Positions 14,058 through 21,173 of a stretch of DNA of 64,000 bases are shown here, piece after piece; position 1 is the first letter of the stretch; each line of letters opens with the position of its first letter. A model generated the notes under the pieces. The model ran no database searches. It was not told the DNA's origin and saw only the letters and a list, made by a program, of their open reading frames with translations. The position numbers and the translations under genes are program-made. The stretch comes from Diplonema japonicum (lineage: Eukaryota > Euglenozoa > Diplonemea > Diplonemida > Diplonemidae), in NCBI GenBank assembly GCA_964019335.1, contig OZ025663.1:344001-408000 (forward strand). Direction: 5' to 3'.

Positions 14058-14710
14058 AAACGTTTCAGTCGATTTTTTCCCCCCTTTTCTTTTTCTTTTT
14101 TATATTAACCCTATCCGCACACCTTTCCTTTCCCCCTTTTTTTGTTTTAAAAAAGATTTTTTTTTTTTTTCCCGCTCTTCGGCGAGTGGTTCAGTGGAAA
14201 AAAAAAAGAAGAAAGAAGAAAGAGAGAAAAAAAAGTTGCAAGAAGTGTGTCTATTTTAACTTTTTTTTTTTTATATCCCACTTATTAAAATTTCCCCGTA
14301 GCACGAACGTATGTACTACTGTTATGGACCGGTAAGGGTAGTCTAGCATTTTCTGGGCGGGCCGTTGCTAACCACTTCGTTCCTATCATAGTGAATTTTT
14401 TCTTTTGTTTGGCGCTTCTTTTCTTCTTCTCTTTAAACATAAATTTGCTCCGCCCCCCCCCCATTTTTTCTCTTTTATTCACTTAAATGTTTTTTCTCTC
14501 TCTTTTTTTTCTTTTCATCTCCCTCCCGTACATCTTGTGTATTGTGGGGGATTTAAAAAAAAAAAAAAAAAGAAAACGTCCTTCTGTTCCTCCCATTCTG
14601 GTTTTCTTTTTCTTTTTTTTTCTCTTCTTTTCTTTGCCCCTTCCGATTCTCCCCCAGTGGCGTTTTTTGCTTCAATATATTTTTTTTCCTCTCTTTGAAT
14701 TGCACGCGGG

Positions 14711-14744
<34 letters not shown>

Positions 14745-14783
14745 GAAACAAAACCAGTTAAAAAACACCACTTCAAAATAATA
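14058..14783. other. Low-complexity intergenic spacer
   Basis: This holds T-rich and A-rich runs, including about 31 consecutive A near 14712-14742, just upstream of the next start codon. A less repetitive island at about 14296-14395 has no open frame worth calling and no recognisable RNA. The spacer probably carries the 3' UTR of the RNF213-like gene and the trans-splicing signals and 5' UTR of the next gene. Confidence 0.6.
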
Positions 14784-15323
14784 ATGGGCCTTATCGACAT
14801 TGAGAAGCAGCTCGCCTTCTACGGGGAGTACCACGCGAACCCCATGAACCAGTGGGTGCACATCATCTTTGTTCCGCCCATCTTGTGGACGGCGATGGTG
14901 TTCGTGGAGTGCGCTGAGCTTGAGGCCTTCGGAGTTCCGGGCTCTTGGTACGTCGCTGCTGTGTACGGGATCTTCTACATGTTGATGGACTTCGTTCCTG
15001 GGTTCGTGTGTTCTGGGATCCTGGCAGCGATGGCTGCGACGAGCGTGATGTTCGCAGAGCAGGAGAACGCCTTGAACATCGCCATCGGTGTGCACATCCT
15101 GTCGTGGGTGGTGCAGGTCGGTCTCGGGCATGGTGTCTTCGAGGGCAGGGCTCCCTCCCTCCTCGACTCCTTCTTCCAGTCCCTCATGCTGGCCCCCTTC
15201 TTCGTCTTCATGGAGTGCGTCTTCAAGCTCGGCTTCAGGAAGGAGCAGTTCGAGTCCTTGAACAACATCGTCGGGAAGCGCATCCTTGAGTACAGGAAAC
15301 AGCAGGCGAAGAAGGCAAACTAA
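14784..15323 (+). CDS. MPO1: MPO1/DUF962 family ER membrane protein (2-hydroxy fatty acid dioxygenase-like)
   Basis: This 179-residue protein matches the DUF962/MPO1 family. In yeast the family member alpha-oxidises 2-hydroxy fatty acids from phytosphingosine in the ER, using Fe(II). Seen directly: an N-terminal YGEYHANPMNQWVH block with the family's conserved histidines, three to four hydrophobic segments, and the second signature, VQVGLGHGVFEGRAPSLLDS, with its GH and FE residues. Length equals that of typical members. The start at 14784 is the first ATG after a long poly-A leader and directly precedes the conserved N-terminus. No introns are needed. The enzymatic role is by family; the substrate here is inferred. 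Confidence 0.88.
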   Translation: MGLIDIEKQLAFYGEYHANPMNQWVHIIFVPPILWTAMVFVECAELEAFGVPGSWYVAAVYGIFYMLMDFVPGFVCSGILAAMAATSVMFAEQENALNIAIGVHILSWVVQVGLGHGVFEGRAPSLLDSFFQSLMLAPFFVFMECVFKLGFRKEQFESLNNIVGKRILEYRKQQAKKAN

Positions 15324-15746
15324 ATTTAAAAAGAAAAAAAAAGAAAAGAGAAAGAAAAGTTCCTGTCCACCGCCCCAACGTGTTGTTTATGTGTACAGAG
15401 CGTGCGGTTTGCGGGGATGAGTTCTGCAACGCTGAGATGCCATGCTGGCTTGCAGATGCCGCCCCCTACCTTCCTTGCCTTTCTCACGTTTGATATATCT
15501 ATTTTTGCGTTGCAACCACAACCCATCAGGACCATACAGGACTCCACCAAAAAAAAAAAAGAAAAAAGAGACTTAGAGATGCCCCGTCGGTAAGCCTGCC
15601 TCATCCACAAGTCTTGCGACATGTCCGCGCATCGCACTGTGGTAGACCCACCTTAAATTTCTAGACTCATTTTTCGACATGTTTCTTCTTTCTTCTTCTT
15701 CTTCTTCTTCCCTCTTTCTTGTCCCGCATGCACGTACAGACGTCAC
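15324..15746. other. Intergenic spacer
   Basis: An A-rich stretch follows the MPO1 stop. A mixed-composition island (about 15360-15660) holds no convincing coding frame. A CT-rich tract then runs to the AG at 15738-15739. The island has GATGA and CTGA boxes near 15417-15440 that faintly recall C/D snoRNA elements, but spacing and a terminal stem are not convincing. Confidence 0.5.
15681..15739 (+). promoter_or_regulatory. Predicted spliced-leader acceptor: pyrimidine tract plus AG
   Basis: A run of TTC/TTCTT repeats and CCCTCTTTCTTGTCCC is followed by the first downstream AG at 15738-15739, seven bases before the ATG of the hydrolase gene. No coding exon lies upstream to make this a cis-intron, so a trans-splice acceptor is the simplest reading. 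Confidence 0.6.
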
Positions 15747-16691
15747 ATGGTGTGGGTCCTGTTCGTGTTGCTGCTATGCACGGCAGTGGAGGCTGCGGAC
15801 CCGTTCGCTCCAGGACACTACGAAGTGGTGACGTTGAAGGGGGACACACAGAGCACGACGGGCAACGTGACATGGAAGTACGTAGCAAGGGTGCCGAAGA
15901 CAGAAGAAAAAGCAAGCGTGCTTGTAATGGTAACCGCATTGGGAGGGATGGTCCCATCTGAGTTCTACGAAGAAGTAACAGACATGCTCGCAAGAAAAGG
16001 GGTTGCAAGCGTGCTGTTGTGGAGGATTGCAGGACCGGAGCCCAGGGTGGACGGCAGGTCTCTAAAAGATGCCATTTCATACCTAAAGACAAACCTGAAC
16101 ACGACATCTGTGAACTGGGACATGCTGTCGATCGGTGGCCACTCTGCAGGGAACCATGTGTGGTGCGACTATCTCACTGACGACTGCACCCCGCAAGTGA
16201 AGGGTGTCGTCATGGTAGACCCTGTCGACGGGTACGACCCGTACGGCATCATCAACAACTACTGCACCTCAACGGAGCATCCATTAGACTACACGCTGCC
16301 TGCTTTACTGATGTCGACCGGGCTGGACCCTGTGCCTGGCCCACAGGGAACGGCGTGTGCACCAGCGAATATGTCAAATACCAGGTTCTATAATGCGTGG
16401 GCCGGTCCCGTTTGGATGATCAACGCCACGGAGTACGGCCACCTTGATGTCTGCGACCCTTCCATTGAGGAGGCAGGCATCTTCTTCTGTGCGTCGGATA
16501 AACAGCCGAAGATGCCTTACAAACGCCAGCTAGCTGGTCTTGTAGCTGCCTTCTTCTCTCTCCTCAATGGATCTACTGATGCGGCTGTTGTCCTCACCAA
16601 TACATCCGCCATGCCCGTCACCTCCATTGCCCATTCGAATATGAACGGCAACAACCCACCGTACCAGACGGGGTGCCGTTATGTACAATGA
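15747..16691 (+). CDS. Secreted chlorophyllase-like alpha/beta hydrolase
   Basis: The 314-residue product starts with a clear signal peptide (MVWVLFVLLLCTAVEA, cleaved near residue 16). It shows an alpha/beta hydrolase core: a strand with a GGHSAGNH nucleophile elbow (Ser near residue 132), then VVMVDPVDGYDP, the DPVDG block typical of the chlorophyllase-like family, and a late YGHLDVCD that probably carries the catalytic His. Several N-x-S/T sequons and paired cysteines fit a secreted or lysosomal protein. Plant chlorophyllases remove phytol from chlorophyll; related animal and protist proteins have unknown substrates. Hydrolysis of dietary pigment or another ester is an inference. The start follows a strong pyrimidine-AG site by seven bases. 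Confidence 0.8.
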   Translation: MVWVLFVLLLCTAVEAADPFAPGHYEVVTLKGDTQSTTGNVTWKYVARVPKTEEKASVLVMVTALGGMVPSEFYEEVTDMLARKGVASVLLWRIAGPEPRVDGRSLKDAISYLKTNLNTTSVNWDMLSIGGHSAGNHVWCDYLTDDCTPQVKGVVMVDPVDGYDPYGIINNYCTSTEHPLDYTLPALLMSTGLDPVPGPQGTACAPANMSNTRFYNAWAGPVWMINATEYGHLDVCDPSIEEAGIFFCASDKQPKMPYKRQLAGLVAAFFSLLNGSTDAAVVLTNTSAMPVTSIAHSNMNGNNPPYQTGCRYVQ

Positions 16692-17087
16692 AGAGGCGGG
16701 TTTAAAAGAGAAGCAAGGGAGGAGAACGACCCTATCTTTCGAATTAACGTTTCAAAAAAAAAAAAAAAAGAAATAATAGCAGCCGATGTCCCCAACCCGA
16801 GGGACACGGCAGCAACAGAAAATGAACCGAACAGGAGGGAAAAGGGAGGGGAGTGTGAACTCGAGAAGGGAAGATAGCGGGGGGAAACTCCCGTCTATTG
16901 CTCCAGTTCAGTGGCCCACATCTTTGGCACCACTCGTAAACCGCACCATCACACAGCCCCAACAATCCCATTCTGCAACGGTCGAGGCTTCACGGCCATT
17001 GTTTTATTCAAACAACTTTTCTGCTAACGTGAGTTTTTTTAATTTTCCTTTTATTTTCCCCTTTTCTGAAACGCACAACACCAGAAC
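16692..17087 (+). other. Spacer with a possible extra 5' exon for the AFG2-like gene
   Basis: An open frame from the ATG at 16786 runs to 17028, where it meets GTGAGT. The tract 17029-17084 is pyrimidine-rich and ends in CACCAG. Joining 17028 to 17085 keeps phase 0 into the AFG2-like frame and would add 81 residues. The same tract also works as a trans-splice acceptor for the ATG at 17088. The upstream frame (Gln, Arg and Ser rich) shows no domain, so I left it out of the CDS. The rest of the spacer holds an A run and nothing else I recognise. Confidence 0.4.
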
Positions 17088-19112
17088 ATGGAGGCAGTGG
17101 TGGTGGGTGGCCTCCCTTTTGAAGGATGGGGTTGCGTAGAACTGCCTTGTGAATGGTTCGGTGGGGGTGGCGCAGGCCAAGCGTGGGAAGGACTGGAGGT
17201 GAAGGATTTAGAAGATATTGAAGAGGACGTACTTGTAGCGGGAGGGTGTGTGGAAGTGGATGGGAGGTACATATGTAGCGGGTGGCCTGGGAGAGAGAGC
17301 AGAGGTGTGCAAGGCATTCCAGGAAGAATACATAAATGCATCTCTAAGGGTATAGAGGAGCCACCTGAAGAAGACGAGGACAGCACCCGTCCTTCCCCAG
17401 TGCTCTGCCGCCCCCTAGAGGACAAGGTCCCCAACGCGATGTCTATCACGCTGGACACTGTCCCGAGCAGGTTCGATCCCACAACTCTCCAGCAATTGGG
17501 CCGCATCACCGTGTCTTCCATCCTCGCTGCACGTCTGCATGGATGTTTCGTACCCCGTCCCGGCCACCTCAATCTCCCGGACTTAGGCGGGCTTTTCAAG
17601 GTCACTTCCACCCAACCCGCTGGACTTCTTCTCCGTGTCACTCCAACCACAAAATTCCAGATCAACTTACGCGAAACTCCCAAAAACACACCCACCGCCA
17701 CCAGGTCACCCTGCCTCATCTCTAGTCGTAGTGATGTATGGTCTTGGCTGGAGAAGCTGCCGTTAGAGGGCATCCTGCTGCACGGTGTGGCGGGCGTCGG
17801 GAAAACATATGTTGTAAAGGCGTTTTGCGAGGCAACAAAGAGGGCTGTGAAGGAGGTGGACTGCAGGAGAGTAGTGCACGGGGATCTGATGGCAATGGAG
17901 GTGGAGGCTGAGGAGGTGCTGCTGATGAAGAACCTTGACGACTTGACGGGCTCGAGCAACATAGCTGCAGTTTGCATACTGGTCGAGAAGTGCAAGGGCA
18001 AGGTCGTGGGCACAGCAAAGAACGTGAGTGGTGTGGACAGACTGCTGCGCAGGGGCGGAAGGTTTGGGATAGAAGTATACATGCCCCCACCTGATGAGGA
18101 CGGAAGGCGTGAGACACTCATGTCCCTCGGTTTGGAAGAGGAGACAGCATCCTCAGTGGCTGCAGTGACGCAAGGGTGCGTTGCAGCTGACTTACACCAC
18201 ATTGTGCAGATAGGTGTCGAGCATGCTACAAGACACAGGTCTGCCCTGCACCGTGCTGTGTGCACAGAGCTGCGCAGCACGACGACCTTTGATGACATCG
18301 GCGGTCTGGCTGAAGTGAAGGAGCAGATCTACCGCCAGGTTATATGGCCGACCGAACATCCTGAAAAATGTAAAACCTTCAAAATAAAGCCGCTGTCAGG
18401 CGCGTTGCTGTACGGCCCTCCTGGGTGCGCGAAAACAAGCGTCGTGCGAGCGTTGGCGGGAACGTGCAAGAGGAGCTTGATATGCATCGATGCTGCGGGG
18501 CTGTTTGGGTGCTACGTAGGGGAGAGCGAGGCGTTGCTGAGGGGGGCGTTCCAGAAGGCAAAACTTGTGGCGCCATCTCTGCTGTTCATCGACGAGGTGG
18601 AGTCAGTGTGCGGGCGGAAGAGAGGGGACGAGACAGCTGCGGACGTCTCAGCAAAGGTGCTGACGACGCTGCTGAACGAGCTCGATGGTGTGGACGGAGG
18701 CACAAAAGAGGACGTAATCTTCATCGGTGCTACTAACCACCCGGAATCTTTAGACCCTGCAGTGCTGCGGCCTGGCAGGTTTGACTGCCTCATTCATGTC
18801 CCTGCCCCGACGCAGGACGAGCGTCTTGCAGTCCTCAACATATACACGAAACATCTCCCGCTCTCCACCGATGCCCGTGACGCCTTGCCTCGCATGGCAG
18901 CACGTACCACAGGCTACACAGGTGCAGATCTCCGTGCGCTCTGCACCGAAGCTTCTTACGCGTCATTGCGGAGGGCGCTGCAAGATGGTGACAACGAGGA
19001 GCCGGTCATCATCTGCCATGATTTCGAGGAGGCCCTGCGACGCGTGAAGCCCTCTGTCGACGACTCTGTGGTGCGGAGGTACAGCGCGTTTGCAAGCACC
19101 GTTTCGAAATAA
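17088..19112 (+). CDS. AFG2: AFG2/SPATA5-type tandem AAA+ ATPase with degenerate D1
   Basis: This 674-residue type II AAA protein has an N-domain of about 200 residues and two ATPase domains. D1 has a Walker A GVAGVGKT near residue 231, but its Walker B position reads EEVLLMKNLDD and lacks the usual hydrophobic-DE pair. D2 is intact: DDIGG start, Walker A GPPGCAKT near residue 443, Walker B LLFIDEVES, sensor GATNHPESLDPAVLRPGRFD with arginine fingers, and a GYTGADL sensor-2 region. D2 most resembles AFG2/SPATA5 and SPATA5L1, which extract factors from pre-60S ribosomes; the CDC48 and NVL branches are alternatives. The degenerate D1 suggests it binds ATP structurally at most. The start follows a pyrimidine-AG tract by three bases; an upstream in-frame exon is possible. 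Confidence 0.8.
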   Translation: MEAVVVGGLPFEGWGCVELPCEWFGGGGAGQAWEGLEVKDLEDIEEDVLVAGGCVEVDGRYICSGWPGRESRGVQGIPGRIHKCISKGIEEPPEEDEDSTRPSPVLCRPLEDKVPNAMSITLDTVPSRFDPTTLQQLGRITVSSILAARLHGCFVPRPGHLNLPDLGGLFKVTSTQPAGLLLRVTPTTKFQINLRETPKNTPTATRSPCLISSRSDVWSWLEKLPLEGILLHGVAGVGKTYVVKAFCEATKRAVKEVDCRRVVHGDLMAMEVEAEEVLLMKNLDDLTGSSNIAAVCILVEKCKGKVVGTAKNVSGVDRLLRRGGRFGIEVYMPPPDEDGRRETLMSLGLEEETASSVAAVTQGCVAADLHHIVQIGVEHATRHRSALHRAVCTELRSTTTFDDIGGLAEVKEQIYRQVIWPTEHPEKCKTFKIKPLSGALLYGPPGCAKTSVVRALAGTCKRSLICIDAAGLFGCYVGESEALLRGAFQKAKLVAPSLLFIDEVESVCGRKRGDETAADVSAKVLTTLLNELDGVDGGTKEDVIFIGATNHPESLDPAVLRPGRFDCLIHVPAPTQDERLAVLNIYTKHLPLSTDARDALPRMAARTTGYTGADLRALCTEASYASLRRALQDGDNEEPVIICHDFEEALRRVKPSVDDSVVRRYSAFASTVSK

Positions 19113-19124
19113 CAAGTAAATCAT

Positions 19125-19168
19125 TTTTCTTTTTTTTGTCCCCCCCCGTCTTATACCCTCAAAAACAG
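19125..19168 (+). promoter_or_regulatory. Predicted spliced-leader acceptor for RPC8
   Basis: A T/C tract (TTTTTCTTTTTTTTGTCCCC and onwards) is followed by the first AG at 19167-19168, about 44 bases before the RPC8 ATG. The gap from the AFG2-like stop to this AG is only about 55 bases. Confidence 0.55.
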
Positions 19169-19211
19169 AAACCAGAGACAGGCGGTAGGGGGAGGGGGAG
19201 GGGACGACAGC

Positions 19212-19581
19212 ATGTTTATACTAAGCGCTTTGCGAGATGCTGTGCGTCTAGTGCCCGAGCTGTTCGACAAGGAGCTGACGGCAGCGCTGATGTCGGTGTT
19301 GAATGAGAAGTACGCTGGGCGTGTGCTGCCCGATGTCGGGATGTGCATACAGGTCTACGATATCACATCGTACTCGGATGCTGTGCTGCACCCAGGCGAT
19401 GGTGCGTCATACAGCACTGTGTACTTTCGATTGGTCGTGTTTCGACCGTTCACAGAAGAGGTTCTGAAGGGAAAGATAATCAAGTCGGACCTGGAGAAAG
19501 GTGTACAGGTCTCAATTGGATTTTTTGACAATATTTGGGTACCCCCGTGCAACTTGAGGCAGAAAGCTGTGTTGTATGGGC

Positions 19582-19612
<31 letters not shown>

Positions 19613-19974
19613 CACAAAACAGCGATAAGGAAGAACGCCTCTGGACCAATGAAATCGAGCCGGAAGACGACGACGATCAAATGGAGCCACTAAGAAATTA
19701 TTTAGAGTTGCAGCAAGAGGTCCGGGTGCAGTGCGTGGCCATAACCTTCGACACGACAACGAAGGCACCATTTACCGAACCTGAAGTGTATGCGATATGA
19801 TTATTTTTATTTTTCTTTTTCTTTGGAAATCCTCTCTTTTACAGGTTTCAGCGAACCGGGATCAATCTCCCCTCAAAGCCAGTTGAAAAAACACAGGAGG
19901 TACCGATGAAAGTGATCGGATCTTTCATAGAGCGGGGGTTGGGTCCTGTTGAATGGTGGAAATATCAGGAATAA
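19212..19974 (+). CDS. RPC8: RNA polymerase III subunit RPC8 (RPB7-like), three exons
   Basis: The N-terminus ([20 protein letters not shown]) and the block around [20 protein letters not shown] are characteristic of RPC8/RPC25, the Pol III stalk subunit paralogous to RPB7. It acts in the nucleus with RPC9 in initiation on tRNA and 5S genes. The first frame runs into a poly-Lys tract, but splicing restores the family: exons 19212-19573, 19623-19787 and 19845-19974. The junctions give [14 protein letters not shown] and then VFQRTGINL. The last exon ends [13 protein letters not shown], matching the conserved C-terminus of the family. Both introns (49 and 57 nt) start GTATG, end AG and are phase 2; the first is mostly a 29-A run. 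Product is 218 residues against about 204 in animals. Confidence 0.92.
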
Positions 19975-19981
19975 TGTCTTC

Positions 19982-20000
19982 TTCTTTCCCCCCCTTTCAG
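19982..20000 (+). promoter_or_regulatory. Predicted spliced-leader acceptor for IFT54, very close to the RPC8 stop
   Basis: The tract TTCTTTCCCCCCCTTTCAG ends only 26 bases after the RPC8 stop codon, leaving almost no room for an RPC8 3' UTR. An A run and a (CA)n run lie between this AG and the IFT54 start. Confidence 0.5.
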
Positions 20001-20011
20001 AAGAGAGAAGG

Positions 20012-20028
<17 letters not shown>

Positions 20029-20061
<33 letters not shown>
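20029..20061. repeat. (CA)n microsatellite in the IFT54 5' leader
   Basis: A run of about 15-16 CA dinucleotides directly follows a stretch of about 16 A, ending about 40 bases before the IFT54 ATG. It sits in the presumed 5' UTR and is likely to vary in length. Confidence 0.9.
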
Positions 20062-20064
<3 letters not shown>

Positions 20065-20101
20065 GGCCGATTTTTATATATTTCATACACATAAAAAGAT
20101 T

Positions 20102-21074
20102 ATGGGCGAAAAAGAGTACTGGGAAGAAACGCAAGAGCTCGTACAGCCATTGATACCCCGGCCGCAGCTGACGGAGAAACTTTTGAAAAAGCCTCCATTT
20201 CGATTTGTGCACGATATTTTTACAAATTTGGTATTATCCCCCCCCCCCCCTTCCCCCTTCCCCCTTCCCCCCACTTCGACACGACAAACAGACCGCTGCG
20301 ACAGGTTTCGGAGAAGGTTTGCTTCAGGGCAGCAATTTAGACTCGGCCTCCTTCTCTGAGAAATCTGCAAAAGCTGCTTGCTTGAAGAGAATAATCCATT
20401 ATGTATCCCTCGTCAATGGCAGTGACGTGAACGTGGACCCGAAACAAATGGTGTCCGGGAGAGAGCCGGAGCGTTCAAATGAATTCCTACGAGACATGGC
20501 AAGAGCTGTAAAAACCTCAAGAGATACATGGTACGAAGCCCTGGACACTATTAAGGAGAAGGATCTCGGAGATACTACAGAGGTGCCGCCGCCGCCGCCA
20601 CCTCCAGATGAAGAATCCATTCAGAAGAAAAGCCAGATGAGCATTGACACGAAGCTTGACGAGGATTCTACCCGGGACCGGACGGGGAAACCTACCAATT
20701 GGGAAAACATGATCAAAGAGGCTACAGATCTGCGTGCAAAAGCGGAGCAACATGGGGCGGACGTGAACGATTGCAAGACGTTTTCAAACAAAGCACTCGG
20801 TGCAGAGATATTAGAGATCCAAAAGGAAATCACGATAGCCTCCCGGGCACCAATTGCCGACCCGCTCACCCCATACGACCTCCCTGAGAAACCGGAAGAT
20901 GTCGATAAATTAGTTGAATTGATTGAGGTTTGCAAAAAAAAAAAAAAAAGAGGGGGAGGCAAAAAAAAAAAAAAAAAAAAGGAACAACTCTCATCCGTCC
21001 GCCTGACCAACGAAATGATGCAAGCCAACGAACTGATCCTAGACAGGCTGACAAAGGGCATAATACCCCACTAA
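20102..21074 (+). CDS. IFT54: Intraflagellar transport protein IFT54 (TRAF3IP1/DYF-11 family), short form
   Basis: Exon 20102-20230 joins 20292 onward in phase 0 across a C-rich 61-nt intron starting GTATTATC. The joint product reads [12 protein letters not shown] then [10 protein letters not shown], followed by [12 protein letters not shown] and [20 protein letters not shown]. This is the N-terminal calponin-homology-like domain of IFT54, an IFT-B subunit that binds tubulin and IFT20 and is needed for cilium building. A second phase-0 intron of 54 nt (20928-20981) is likely, because the frame there is only AAA and GGG codons. The product is then about 284 residues, with a poly-Pro run and the C-terminal helical region. 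It lacks the long Lys/Arg-rich middle of animal IFT54. Confidence 0.88.
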
Positions 21075-21088
21075 TTCCCTATCCCGCC

Positions 21089-21125
21089 CCTCTTTTTTTT
21101 TTTTTTTTTTTGACTCCATACTCAG
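21089..21125 (+). promoter_or_regulatory. Predicted spliced-leader acceptor for the PLP enzyme gene
   Basis: About 20 T follow CCCCTC, and the first AG is in ATACTCAG at about 21124-21125. Further AGs occur at 21130 and 21154, before the ATG at 21174. Confidence 0.55.
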
Positions 21126-21173
21126 CTCAGTTCTTCTTCATCACCACCCTTCAGGCATGTGAATAGAAGAGCC

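Noticed and set aside
15410-15450. C/D snoRNA-like boxes in the spacer
   Set aside because: GATGA and CTGA occur by chance at this length, and no terminal stem or plausible guide is visible.
17468-17481. A tRNA B-box-like GGTTCGATCCC
   Set aside because: It lies inside the AFG2-like coding sequence, with no A box or cloverleaf upstream.
17051-18298. A 415-codon antisense frame opposite the AFG2-like gene
   Set aside because: Ser/Thr/Pro-rich shadow of a gene with intact AAA motifs on the + strand.
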